Shown here piece by piece: positions 12,595-23,578 of a stretch of 64,000 nt of DNA. This stretch comes from Jackrogersella multiformis. Lineage: Eukaryota > Ascomycota > Sordariomycetes > Xylariales > Hypoxylaceae. A program made the position numbers and the translations under genes. The notes below the pieces were generated by a model. That model had not been told where the DNA came from, searched no databases, and was given only the letters and a program-made list of their open reading frames with translations. Where the stretch lies: assembly GCA_902806575.1 (NCBI GenBank), contig CADCXD010000011.1, positions 1,302,001 to 1,366,000 of the forward strand. The letters are read 5' to 3'. The first letter of the stretch is position 1. Each line of letters begins with the position of its first letter.

Positions 12595-13497
12595 TTACAT
12601 GAAAAGAGTTTGTCCTCCGTCTACCAGAAGATCTGAGCCGTTGATGTAACTCCCGGCACGACTCGCGAGCGTCACAATGGCCCCCGACAGCTCATCCGGT
12701 TCACCCATCCTGCCCATCGGATTCCGGCTACACCACATCTTTCTTGCCTCCTCTAGGCCATCGCCCTCATTCAAGATGGTATTCATGTATCCCGGGGAAA
12801 TGCTATTTACCCTAATTCCGTATTTGGCCCACTCCCCGGCTAGCGACTTCACCATAGCCATCACCGCAGCTTTAGAGACATTATAGGAGACTTGAGGTTG
12901 CGGAAAGTTCACCCTGTGTCCTGATATACTCGCTATGAATACCATGCTTCCTCCGATTCCACGTTCTATCATCGTACTCGCGATCGCACGAGCAACAAGG
13001 AAGCCTCCAATAGTGTTGACGTTCACTACTCGATTCCAATCCTTTGCCGACCAGTCTAGTGCATGTCCGCAGGCGACCATTCCAGCGAAACTCAGCATAA
13101 TATTGACAGCTCCTAAAAGCTTGACCGTCTCGTCTACTGCAGCATTTACACCGTCTTCATCCGTCACATCAACCTTCAGAAATCGAATTTTGGCACCGGG
13201 AAATTCAGACTCCAGCATATCAACTCTAGCCTGTGCCTCCGTCGGATTCATATCAAATATCATCAGGCCTTCAAGGCCATGCTCGAGGAGAGCATTGCAT
13301 GCCGCAAATCCAAGGTCACCGGCTCCCCCGGTAACAATGGCATTACCCGTTATGCGAAAACGTTCTTGGGCCCGACTTGCTGCCGGGATTTCGCGGGGTA
13401 AGGGCGAAGGCGGGGCAGTAAAGGAGCCGGGAGATCCGTCTCCCAACGTTATCTGGGGTAGTACTCTTGCCGTAAGGTCGGATCTTTCGGTGGTCAT
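12595..13497 (-). CDS. Short-chain dehydrogenase/reductase (sorbitol/arabinitol dehydrogenase-like)
   Basis: A classical SDR of 300 aa, probably an NAD(P)-dependent oxidoreductase of a polyol or ketone substrate. The Rossmann nucleotide-binding motif TGGAGDLG lies at residues 56-63, and the active site has YNVSK (Tyr205, Lys209) with a Ser around 190. Typical closing motifs are present: GIRVNSISPGYMNT and GSYINGSDLLVDGG. The N-terminal 45 residues are a proline-rich leader before the fold. I chose the ATG at 13497. An upstream in-frame ATG at 13563 would add 22 hydrophobic residues that look more like untranslated sequence. Substrate cannot be read from sequence. Single exon, convergent with the Cab4-like gene. 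Confidence 0.85.
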   Translation of the reverse strand: MTTERSDLTARVLPQITLGDGSPGSFTAPPSPLPREIPAASRAQERFRITGNAIVTGGAGDLGFAACNALLEHGLEGLMIFDMNPTEAQARVDMLESEFPGAKIRFLKVDVTDEDGVNAAVDETVKLLGAVNIMLSFAGMVACGHALDWSAKDWNRVVNVNTIGGFLVARAIASTMIERGIGGSMVFIASISGHRVNFPQPQVSYNVSKAAVMAMVKSLAGEWAKYGIRVNSISPGYMNTILNEGDGLEEARKMWCSRNPMGRMGEPDELSGAIVTLASRAGSYINGSDLLVDGGQTLFM

Positions 13498-14455
13498 CTT
13501 GGAAGCGTATCGATGGAATGGTAATAAGATGATCACGATGAAAGTTATAATTCGTACCAACAATCTACTAAGCCATCACCTTTATGATATATCAGAGATT
13601 GCGGGGTCGGTTCTATCTGCATTACAGCTGGGTGTGCAGCTTGTAGACTCGTGAAGATGGGTATTCTCCGCTCCAATCATGGACTTTCAACTTGCGAGAT
13701 CGGTAGAGAAGTTCTATGGATCTTCCATGAATACATGCTACTCCGCTACTCTTGTCATTTCACTACGCTGGTCCAATGCCCGCCTATGATCTAACCGATA
13801 ACTACGGGTCGGCCAAGGGGATTTGAGAGCTCTCCAGACTTTAGCTATACCCAGAAAAAGCTTGAGTGATTCTACATATACCACATTCCTAGCTCATGCT
13901 CTATAGGCTGTCGAGCTGCCTTGGTCTATAAGTATTATATTAGTATTCTCATAATGCTTTAAAATTTCTCAATGTCCCTGTTAATAAGCTCGCCTGATTA
14001 TACAGTTGAAATCCCCAATATTCATAACTCCTCGACCGCGACTTCAAGTTTATAACTGAAAATCACCACATAACACCTACTTCTTAAACACCATGTCACA
14101 AACAGGAGACTTTATCAAACATCCTCCCATACATATTGTGAGGCCTATTCGTAGATTGTACGACAATAAGCTTCTTAATTTTAGAAACATAGCCGCCACT
14201 AATCCACCATTTCTCGTTACCCAACATAATGTCTTATCCCGTATGGGAGCTAATTTTCAGCCTTGGCTGAGGCCGCGTAATCATGAGTTAGGATTCCCGA
14301 TAGATGATCAAATGAATAGTTCTTAACTCATTAACTAATAACGAAGCCTGATTTCCATTCTCCTTTATCCCCTCTTAAACCCCAGTCTATATCAATCGTA
14401 CATTTTTAATCGCGGGTTTGCAAATACCAAGTAGAAAACGGTCTATTATAAACAA
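13498..14455. other. Intergenic: SDR upstream region and flank of the disrupted membrane gene
   Basis: No secure gene. A 77-codon frame at 14093-14326 has a reasonable start context but no recognisable domain. It might be a first exon of the damaged gene that follows. Confidence 0.4.
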
Positions 14456-16447
14456 TGAGGACTGATTACTGTTCACATCAACCTTCTAACGCTTTTGATT
14501 CAAGAGCCAGATATTTCTGGGATTGGTGTAAGTAGAACAGGTCTATATATGGTAATGATCTAAAACGGTGTCCTAGGTTCTTGTGGGCTTCATAACAAGA
14601 GCCTATATATTACTCTTTATCATTGTGGTTTGTTACATATTCGGTTATGATCCAACATTGAATCCCTTTGGAAGCAAGGAACAGGATACTCTTGCTTGAC
14701 CAAATCCGTTCGATCAGCTTGTATTGAAAATCGTGAGGCGGATATTGCGCATTGATGCTCTACGATACCAGACTCTCTATAAAAACGGGCGTTTCGCTGC
14801 TGCTTTTAATAAGGTAATACTTTCCAGTGTTTTTATAGCTAAAGGTTGCGCCAGCTGCCTCGCATTTCCCCCTACCTCCTTTTAGACTTTTGGATAACCT
14901 GTGTATAGTGTGCTGTAAATATGGCCGACATTCAGATTGTGAACGGTCTAGCAATCGGGATCGCAGGCCTGGCGCTTTTGAATGAGCACCTTTCAGCCTT
15001 ACACTGGAAAATGATCGTCTACTTAACCTGGTTCTCGTGCATAACAAACCTATCGGCACTGGTATTCCTCCGGAACTACTTGATTCGGAACCCTTTTGAG
15101 AGGGTATGGAGGCTCGGGTCGACTTTAATTCTTCTAGTGGCCCCAACAGTTGCTCTCGTTCCTACGGGACACTTCTATTGGAATCTTGAGTCTCTTGAGC
15201 TGTCCGTAGAATACGAGCACTTTGAGTGGGCCATAGAAGATACAGCTCCGTCAGCTTATGCAATTTGCTACTTCAATACGGACTTCCAACATAAAAGCCG
15301 GTATGACACATATACAGGCAAGAACACAATGCTAGTGTCGATACTGCTTCTGGTATTTAGCTACGTGGTTAAGATGTTCAAGCTTTGTCGTGGGTTTGGC
15401 TATCATGGTATGAAATCCCCATCTGTATCGGCCTTACTTGTAAGAAAGTGCCTGAAAAGTGCAGCATTTTTCCAGAGGATTATAGGGAGCGAGTCATTCC
15501 TCGAAAGAGCTGCTTCCAATATGATGGTTTGCGCTCACTTTGTTGTCTGTATTTGGATCGATATTTATATCTCAATGGCATCAGATGTGAGTCTCATCCA
15601 TTGCAAAGACTAATTATATGTAGTATAGGCTAATCCAAAACCTCAGATTTTCTCTCTTGTCTTCTCTCTGGCCTGGGGGACACTAAGAATCAAGGAACTA
15701 ATTAAGATTCTACAATTATCTTCTGCCATCCATAACGACGATTCGAGTTGGACATTCGGACAGATACTTCCTGTGCTGCTAATAGCAGGGCCAGTCCTGA
15801 TTTTAGTTCGATCTGGGCGAGAAGTGCTTGTTCCAGGTATGTACTACCTACACCCATTCCCGTACAGCTTGTTCGTTGAAGCCTTGCCGACGAACTTAAC
15901 ATTGTTAGTAGCCGGCATTACGAGTGAACATGACCAAGAGCCTGGGGCGAACATACCGATAACATCAACCGGAGTCAATACACCAATCTGAAGTGGAGAC
16001 GTGGACTTTTGGGTGTTAAATCTAGATCAATTCACGGATTATTATGAGCAGAGCTCCTGGATGTGCTATTCGCCCGTTATCTGCATTGCGTATAGCATCG
16101 TCAGCACTGTGGCTATATTATTGAATAATTATGATCCAATTGCAACAACTAAAGAGTTGATCCTCTGGTTCGTCTTCGAGCATGGCGCAATCCTCCAATG
16201 CGCCATTCTTTTATTCTCCGGCATCAGCACGATGTGGAAACAACCTATAGTAGATATTGTTAGGTCTTGCTACCTTGCGGGCGCGATATCCGTCTCGGTC
16301 ATTACTATCGGCACAGACCCGTTGTTATTGAAATTATCGGGAATTTCTCCTTCCATATTGAGCATGCTCGGCATGCTTACTTTGTTCATCCTTACCTTGG
16401 CTGCTGCTCGATTCCAAAGGGCAATGCGGAAGATTTTTAGCCCTTAG
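14456..16447 (+). pseudogene. Disrupted gene for a fungal multi-pass membrane protein
   Basis: Pieces of one hydrophobic protein can be read across about 2 kb. The 5' part reads SRARYFWDW, then (after an intron with GTGTAAGT and CCTAG ends) FITRAYILLFIIVVCYIFGYD, then LVLKIVRRILRIDALRYQ. The best-preserved block runs 14921-15586, spliced to 15629-15836 and then to 15910. A last block, 16001-16447, has several membrane segments. Damage: the two sides of the first splice fit only with a one-base frameshift near 14590, an in-frame TGA lies at 14697-14699, and another TGA at 15989-15991 separates the last block (CGA to TGA is one transition). The intron before 15910 has a textbook CTTAAC branch and TTAG acceptor, so the second TGA is hard to splice out. 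The middle portion could still be expressed. Family function is unknown to me. Confidence 0.6.
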
Positions 16448-16673
16448 TCAATTTTACCTATGTGGCCTTTGCACCTTAGCGGGATGGGATAATTTTTAAA
16501 GTGAGGGGACTGAAGGCCCGGCGATTACGGAACACTGGGTTATCTCAAAAGTATCATCATAGAAGGTAGGGCAGAATAAAAACCAACGCCGCCCGTCATA
16601 TTAGAAGCCCAACTCTAAAACCTTTTCGTCACCATCATACATGAGCCAGTTCTTAGATATTCAACCAACTTTC

Positions 16674-17642
16674 CTAAGAACACAAATTCTCCGCGTCCCC
16701 TCGCCCGGCATCTTGACCGCTCTCGAACGGAGCCACGGGCTCGGCGCAAGGGCCCTCGTTCCAGCCGTCATAATACAGGCTCATCCAGCTGCCGGTGCCG
16801 TTCGTCGTGGTGTTGCCCTCGCTGCCCATCAGAAGCTCGCCCACCTTGCCGTTGGGGCACAGGTTAGCGGTCTCATCGTCCCTGGTGGCGAGGATAACGC
16901 CCTGGGTAGTCTCGTCGTCGGGGTTGCCGGTGTGGTAGACGGCCTCGCAGTCGCCACGGCCCCAGGGGTCGAAGCCGCCGGGGAGGTGGGCGTTGGGCTT
17001 CTGGGTGTAGACCGGGACGAAGCGCCAGGCGACGCAGTTGAAGATGCCGGCACATTGGACGCAGCAGTCGAGCTTGTTAGACACGGCGCCCACGGTGACA
17101 GTGGCGGTGGGTAGGTCGCTGCGGGCGGGCAGGAAGTCGGGCGCGTTGACCTGGGCCGAGGGGTTGCAGAAGTTTGGGATGGTAGCCGTGGGGTAGGCGC
17201 CCGCGATGGAGGTGCAGATCCCGGTTGCGGAGGGATCTGGGTTGGCTGCCTCGGCCTGGATGTTCGTGGGTTTAGCTGCAGCAGCTCTCCTTCCGGGTGG
17301 CTGTAGTCGCGTAGGGACGGTGATGGCAGTAGGGGGTGAGGCGTAAGACAGGGGTGTCTGGTGTGCGCCGAGAGTGGTCAGGGGAGTGAGAGTTAGAGGA
17401 TGAGCGTATCCCGTGACGGTTGAGGCCGCGGTAGCGCTGGCGGTGGTAGTCTATCTAAAGTGTTAGTGGCTTGTATGAAAATATTTATTTGAATATTTTG
17501 GATACGAGGTTTGAATTCAGTTTTGTGTACCTACCTCAGTTGCCTGTCGAGCTTCGATGGGTCCGGCTAGAGCTACACCGAAGGTAGAAAAGCTCCAGAG
17601 GAGAGACATACCCATCTTGGACGAAAGAAATTGTGCTAGCAT
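16674..17642 (-). CDS. Secreted cysteine-containing protein of unknown function
   Basis: Exon 1 is 17642-17535 and exon 2 is 17450-16674; the 84-nt intron has a GTAGGT donor and a GATAG acceptor, in phase. The product is 294 aa. It opens with a probable signal peptide (hydrophobic MSLLWSFSTFGVALA before GPIEARQ). A Thr/Ser/Pro-rich segment follows, then a Cys-containing region: GICTSIAGAYPTATIPNFC, LDCCVQCAGIFNCVAWRFV, GDCEAVYHTG and NLCPNGKVG. The DCCxxC...C spacing with a Trp recalls small apple/PAN-like or carbohydrate-binding secreted fungal modules, but I cannot assign a family. The C-terminus ends in Cys-Ser. Two upstream Mets allow a start at 17642 or at 17615/17609. It is divergent from the coiled-coil gene. 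Confidence 0.7.
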
Positions 17643-19436
17643 CTCGAAATGATGTCACAACCGAAGTAGTCGTAGTATTCTGAGACTAGACGTCCTAAAC
17701 TTCAATCCGGATAGAATTGGAGTTGTTTGTGAGATTTTCCGAGATTGCTGTGCGATGTTTGGCGCTTGCACAGAACAATACCTACAATACCTACCTAGGC
17801 TGCTAGGTAGGCAGGTAGTTGGTGACGGAGATGGTCCGTGGGATTTAACCTGACTGTTGCCGGAGAGGAGAAATTGGAGGGATACTAGATGGTTGATGCC
17901 CTTGTGAGTCTTATGAGTAGAGTACCTTAAGTAAGGCAGTGAACCTTGAAGTTTTCCCTCTTTTCCCTCTCTTCTTTTGCTACCTTCTTCCTCCTTTTTT
18001 TTTAACTGGAGAGGGGCAAACACAAACAATTGATGAGCGAATGTCGGATGAGTGAGTGACGCTCGATGTCAAAGTGGCAATCAATCTTAAGACATATATC
18101 CCATCGGTTTCCCGGTACCCAAGAAAAGATGTCCCCGCAACACTCGCACCTGTCCACCGGTGAATTAAATACCTAACATACCTTGGTGGTAGATATTGTA
18201 GATCGGCTGCTACCTAGGTAGTAAAGCGATGCGTAAGTGATGGGTTAGTTGGGAGATGGGTGTAATAAAATATAAAGTACTTGCAGTTCAAGGGCTCCAG
18301 GGCTGAATATGGCAGTATGGGTTCCTACCCATTTGGTCTTCAATTGCTACATCAGATATTATATTGCCCAGATAGACCGGGTTCGAGATCCCCATGCGGA
18401 GATCAACACCAGTACCTAGTAGATGTAGAAACCATTTCAACAGGCAGACAGGTAACTGCAGGTATTCTGCGATATAGTGTAGTGTAGTCGGCGATAGGGC
18501 GGTTTAGTCGCCTGAATATCTGAAGATTTTCATATCGAACTAGAACTGCTGGAATTCCTAACTGGCAGACTGGGCAGACTGGGTAGGCATCTCTAAACAA
18601 ATCGTTTCAGATGGTCGGTGATGCATGACAAGATGGGAGGGATGGGAACAATGGAACAAGGGAAATTAAAATGATGCGGATGATCTTCCGACAAGGTAAC
18701 GGAGTTGGCTTCTGTCCCGTTACATCCCCGACGTCACTTAATATAACCTACCTAGGTACCTAGGTAGGTATTTTACCATGTACACCATAGTATTTTAGGA
18801 ACCATGTAGAAATGAAGATTTCAACAACTTGAGAAGTCCGTCCTTAAAAGCCTTGGGAGAATTTATTATACTACTATGTATGTACTATGGTTCCTAGGTA
18901 TCCTAATATCCTAATGTCCTAATGTCCTAATAGGTATCCTAATATCCTAAGTAGATAGGTACATAATTGGCTGATGAAGAACGTTAGGTTTAACGTGTCG
19001 GTGATAGGACCAATAAGATCTCTTATAAAATGCATGTCTCTCACCTCGGCACCTGCTTAGCTCCCATGACCTTCCTATCACATCCCTGTAAGTGCATATG
19101 ATATCGATAACCTTAAGGTCTTTATCGATATGGATGCCTTCTATCATCTGAGGTAGAGGTAATCGTCTTCCCATCTTCGATTAGGATCCCGTGTAGGCAA
19201 TATCGCAAAACCGATACAATACCCACGTCGACCGCAAAATCCTGTGTTTTTAATTCTTCTTTTCTTTGGCGTCCTCTTGTCTCGAGATTCTTTAATTTCC
19301 ATTCATATTTCGCAGTTATAGGCTTGCAGTTTATAGTTCCTCTCCAAGATGCAACGGCGGACCATCCTTGAGCACTAGATTATTATTGACCCCATTCCAT
19401 AGTAACTTACCTAGGTATTCATACATAAGAGAAATC
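17643..19436. other. Divergent intergenic region with CCTAGG and TATCCTAA repeats
   Basis: Holds both promoters of the flanking divergent genes. CCTAGG motifs lie at about 17790, 18215 and 18752. A TATCCTAA/TGTCCTAA tandem repeat is at 18892-18950. A nine-codon upstream frame starts at 19349, shortly before the coiled-coil gene. No gene seen. Confidence 0.5.
18892..18950. repeat. Degenerate tandem repeat of TATCCTAA / TGTCCTAA
   Basis: Six or more imperfect copies of a 7-8 bp unit, interrupted by taggtatcc. Non-coding. Confidence 0.65.
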
Positions 19437-21524
19437 ATGAGCTTTGGAAGTACTGTGATTTCGAAGCTACGGCTCGGCGAAGGCGGCATGTCTTCTCTCT
19501 TACCTTTACATACCTCCCCATCACCCCATCCGACGGAAGAACATGACCTCTCCGAACTTTCTCCTCGACCAGATGATGCGCTACTCTCGCCAGACTTTTC
19601 CCGTATATCGACCCCTAACAGCTCTGGCACCGATCCGCTGAGAATAAACCGTATTTTTTCGCCCCCCAAGGGTAAAGGCAAAGCGATCGCCTTCGCCTAC
19701 CAAGACCACCCGATGTATTCGCGATCCAGAACCCCCAACTCCGCAGACGGCTCTAGTGTAGCTGCGGATGCCAATCAGAAAGACCTTCAGGTGCCACCCG
19801 GTATTTGGCGGCCGAATATCCGTACCGAACGACGCGACAGCAGCCATGCTACCCCCGCTATTCATACGTCCTTCGTCGAGAGTATATTTATGGGCCGAGC
19901 TGATCGTCCGTCAGACCGCATGCCACGCTCTGAAGTCGACAATACCTTCAAGGTAATCCAACGACGAGAGCGTCAGATGCAAAACGAACTCCAAAAGTTG
20001 TTAGACGCTCAAGGCGCGGCACTGGAGCGGGATCTCGAAGGAGAGAACCCCGGGAAGAGCTCGTCCGATGGGAGTAAACGAGCACTATCCCCGGATTCGG
20101 CAACCTCAACGGTACAGTCACAGCCATCCAAAGGGTCTGTCGTGCCTGTACGTCAGCCCAAAAGGAAACCTATGTCCAAACGACAGGCTCGCGTCGGTAT
20201 TGCTCATTCTGTCACCATGTTAGCCGACCTAAAAAACGAGGAGGATGCGTACATCGCTTCCGCTCTAGCCGAGCGCAAAACGGCCCTGTCCAAATTGCGT
20301 AGCTTGTCATCTCAGCGCAAATCCATTACGGCCGAGATGAAGGCATTGGAGGAAGACAACGAGCTGCCGATTAGAACCGAAATAGCGGTAATGGAGGACC
20401 AGCACCGCACACTCTCCGCTAATATTGAGAGGCTCGAGGAAAAGCTTCGAGCGTTAAAGAGATCCAAGGCCGATCTAGCACGTAGGCTTGAAGAGGCGAG
20501 GAGCACCCGAGATTCTAGTCTCAGTGGTTACAGGGGCGCTCTGAAACAGTGCGACCAGGGGATTGCCGAACTCATGAAGTATCCCAAGATACAAGTTCTG
20601 GAAGTTGAGGATCTAAAGGAGCAAGGGGGCGAGGATCTTCCCGCGCTCATGTCCAAGCATATGTCTGGTATCGATTTTCTGTCATTGCGACCGGAAAGAA
20701 GAACAATGGAGATGGCGAAGGACTGGTGGGAAGGCGAAGTAGCCGTTCTCGAGCAACGCAAGGCCGCCGTTGACAAAGAGCGGGCAGCCCTGGAAGAGGG
20801 CAGCGAGATATGGCAGCAAGTGTTGACCCTCGTCGTTGACTTCGAGACCAGATTAAACGAGTCACTCCAACTGGTCGTGAATCAGCGCAACCTCGAGTCT
20901 GGCAGTCCAGAATCCATTCTTTGGGATCAGTACAAGGCGCTCAAGAAGACGTTGCGCGAACTTCAGAAGCTGCATGACTACACCGAGTCCCAGGGATGGA
21001 ATCTGTTGATCGCGACGATCGGCGCCGAGCTTGCGCATTTCATCGGACTCAAGGAATTCCTGGCGGAGGTGATCCGCAGTTCCGGATACGACGATGGGTC
21101 CCTCACACCTAATCTACCAAGCCCCGGCGACGATCTAGTCGACATGCGTGAAAATGACGCGTCAGACGCGGAAACGCACACGGAAGAGCCAGAAGAAGAC
21201 GAGGAGCTGAGCCGTAGCGTAGTTCGGCGCTGGGACGGCATCGACGAGCAGCCGAGCCGCGCCGTTGCGCCCGCAGATCTACTAGGCGGCGAACGCCGCG
21301 AGGAGAGCGACAACGAAGTGCCTCCCGGACTATTCAGCGAGGTACACCACCACGAGAGCGAAGACGAGAGCCACAACGACATTCCGGTAGAATTCTTGTC
21401 GATGCATAGTCCCCTGCAGAAGCGGGGCGTCCACCTAAGAAGGGAGAGCAGCGAAACAGATAACAACGAAGTTCCGCCGGATTTGCTAGCGGAGAGCCGG
21501 AGGGATGACGATGCTGTCGATTAG
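19437..21524 (+). CDS. Long coiled-coil protein, possibly autophagy-related Atg28
   Basis: Single-exon gene, 695 aa from the ATG at 19437; a longer frame upstream lacks an ATG. The N-terminal 180 residues are low-complexity and Ser/Pro-rich, with a conserved-looking GIWRPNIRTERRDSSHATP motif followed by FVESIFMG. Heptad-rich segments follow: ERQMQNELQKLLDAQ (about 180-195), a long coiled coil from about residue 260 to 370 (AERKTALSKLRSLSSQRKS onward), and a third near EVAVLEQRKAAVDKERAAL. The acidic C-terminal 130 residues contain a threefold motif: DNEVPPGLF, HNDIPVEFL and NNEVPPDLL. This layout resembles the Atg28 family of filamentous fungi (selective autophagy, pexophagy), but I base that on recollection of the family rather than a diagnostic motif. 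Confidence 0.75.
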   Translation: MSFGSTVISKLRLGEGGMSSLLPLHTSPSPHPTEEHDLSELSPRPDDALLSPDFSRISTPNSSGTDPLRINRIFSPPKGKGKAIAFAYQDHPMYSRSRTPNSADGSSVAADANQKDLQVPPGIWRPNIRTERRDSSHATPAIHTSFVESIFMGRADRPSDRMPRSEVDNTFKVIQRRERQMQNELQKLLDAQGAALERDLEGENPGKSSSDGSKRALSPDSATSTVQSQPSKGSVVPVRQPKRKPMSKRQARVGIAHSVTMLADLKNEEDAYIASALAERKTALSKLRSLSSQRKSITAEMKALEEDNELPIRTEIAVMEDQHRTLSANIERLEEKLRALKRSKADLARRLEEARSTRDSSLSGYRGALKQCDQGIAELMKYPKIQVLEVEDLKEQGGEDLPALMSKHMSGIDFLSLRPERRTMEMAKDWWEGEVAVLEQRKAAVDKERAALEEGSEIWQQVLTLVVDFETRLNESLQLVVNQRNLESGSPESILWDQYKALKKTLRELQKLHDYTESQGWNLLIATIGAELAHFIGLKEFLAEVIRSSGYDDGSLTPNLPSPGDDLVDMRENDASDAETHTEEPEEDEELSRSVVRRWDGIDEQPSRAVAPADLLGGERREESDNEVPPGLFSEVHHHESEDESHNDIPVEFLSMHSPLQKRGVHLRRESSETDNNEVPPDLLAESRRDDDAVD

Positions 21525-22999
21525 GATATCGCGCAGTCTTGTAAGCACATGTAGGACCACGCGAATATCCCTAGTTGGTGCTTGTGGTGTTTTGGGGTCT
21601 TGGCATAGCGAAGTTCATAACTTGGAGGGGTTGGGCGTAAGTTTGTCTACCCGTTTACTTGGGATACGGCTTGGTATACGAGGTCGATGGTATCACAGGG
21701 ACGGGTCATGACAGGATGTAATGGAGTTTAGGCTTGTCACGGATACCATAGGCGGGTTTGTCATGACGGTACATCGCATCCTTGCTTCATGCATTATGAG
21801 AAATAGCCATTTCAGTTTTAAGAACGTTGATTTTATCACGAGCATCCACATACATTAACACTACTTGCTAGCTTAGTGAAGTGCACCCAGTGAGATGATG
21901 TGAGCAACGATGGTAGTCACTCGTCGACAAATCGCAGATGCGTAGGCAGTCGAGAATGTTCTTGTAATGGGGAGTGTTTCCTCTATTATCATGTAATGCG
22001 ACGACAAAAACGGCCGGCCTACATACAATATAGTGGAAGGGGAATTTTTTTTTTTCGTTCCTTCATCTATCGTAGTACCAAGAAATTCATCAAAATGGAT
22101 ATATGACCCAGCAACAACGCCTGTTCGTGACGGGGATAAAAGCAAATCCAATCCAGTACGGGTGATGCAGAGACAACCGAACTCGTTCGCCTTCTTTCTT
22201 ACAGCATATTCCCTGGAATGACATGCTGCAAATGCGGTTGAACGAGTACCGTCGGGATATAGTGCTAGGCCAAATGTGGAATGGTATATGACCTAGTCGA
22301 ATCAGACGGGATCTCACCGATGGAGATGATTGTCATGATCGAGCGACGTGAAGAAGGATAGGTTTCCCTTCCGACCAACGTGCATCACATATACCCCCCG
22401 AGTCTCTTTGCTCATCCGGAATCCGTAGTGGCTCTTATCGAGAGCGACGGAACCAACCGCTTGACCCTGCTATCGCGACAGACTGGTCCATCACCCACTC
22501 GCCGACGCCTAGGTACTTGTCTATCCACTTGTTTGCCTCCTTGTCTCCACCAACGGATACGCGCTCAGTGTTGAAACTAGGGGTCGAAATGCATGTCAGC
22601 CTCCTGTCCTCTCTCTTGTCCAACCTCCTTTTGCTTTTGGTATGTCCCCACCATAACCAGATGTCAGACTACCGAGGATAGGGAGGCAACACTCACGTTA
22701 GACCGGTCGACCGTCTCATGCCGGCGATGATAGTCGAGACTAATTGCGGATAGTTAGTCGCTAGTACGACGGAGCTTCGTTAATATTATCGGGGAGAGAT
22801 CGCATACTAAGAACCGCATCCACGGCGTAGTGAGTAAGTCGTCCGAGCTTTCCCCAGAGGCCAAATGTCAGCAAGTTGAGGAACTGTTTGGAACAAGGTA
22901 CACCGATCAGAGTTCAGCGTCGTCTTAAGGAGGCAATAGAGAGAGAGAGAGAGAGACTCCTCCCGGAGTGCTACTTTGGTAATTGGCACAGCGCTCCAG

Positions 23000-23062
23000 T
23001 AAGAGGAGGAGGCCGGAGGGAGGGGGGAGGGGAGAGGGGAGAGGAGAGAGGAGAGGGGGGAA
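23000..23062 (+). repeat. Purine-rich GGAGGGGAGA tract
   Basis: About 60 nt of almost pure G and A on the plus strand, including runs of five or six G. It could form triplex or quadruplex structure. Confidence 0.7.
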
Positions 23063-23127
23063 TTATGCGCGCAAGGGAAAACATACCACCATCTTGACGT
23101 TGGAAGGAGAGGTAAGAGGTAGATGAG

Positions 23128-23168
23128 ATGAAATGAAATGAAATGAAATGAGATAAGATGAGATGAGA
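23128..23168 (+). repeat. (GAAAT)n / (GAGAT)n microsatellite
   Basis: Consecutive pentamers gatga, aatga, aatga, then agatgagatgag. Non-coding. Confidence 0.7.
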
Positions 23169-23554
23169 TTTTGCCAATAATCGTGATTCGCGGAGTATGC
23201 GGGATCGAATAGTTAGTTCTCGGAGGAAAAAGTGCGTCTCTGCTGCGATTTGTCGTGGTGTCGTGGTTTTAGGAAGAAAGGAAAGAAGATCACGAGGTGT
23301 CTGTCATGAAGTCGATAAGTAGTTGTACGTAGGTACGTCGATAAAGGGAAGGCGGAAGGCGGAAGGCGGGAAGGCAGCCCATCTCTTGCATCCATGTTCC
23401 GAAACCTTGCTTACAGGTGGCGTGGCGGTGGGCCAGTGGTACCAGCACCTACCTCCTGGTACACCGGATTTATCTAATCAGTGGGCACTGGGCATTGGCC
23501 ACTGGGCAGCCGGATAAATCTGGGGCACGGCCTCTCCGTTCCAGGAATTAGCTT

Positions 23555-23578
23555 ACTGTGGCTCCCACCAGCCACAGT
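23555..23578. repeat. Perfect 9-bp inverted repeat with 6-nt loop
   Basis: ACTGTGGCT at 23555-23563 and AGCCACAGT at 23570-23578 are exact reverse complements, separated by cccacc. It lies between genes and is not followed by a T run, so a bacterial-style terminator meaning does not apply. Confidence 0.6.

Noticed and set aside
13498..13563. N-terminal hydrophobic extension of the SDR (possible membrane anchor)
   Set aside because: It depends on an upstream ATG; the remaining protein is a normal soluble SDR from the ATG at 13497, and the extension is not a typical family feature.
14093..14326. 77-codon frame starting in a good context
   Set aside because: No domain, no signal peptide and no clear splice to the next block; left as a possible first exon of the disrupted membrane gene.
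18380..18402. B-box-like string (gggttcgagatcccc) suggesting a tRNA
   Set aside because: No matching A box or acceptor stem is found upstream at the right distance, and no cloverleaf can be drawn.
23555..23578. Hairpin as a transcription terminator
   Set aside because: Intrinsic hairpin terminators do not operate for RNA polymerase II and no gene ends nearby; kept only as an inverted repeat.
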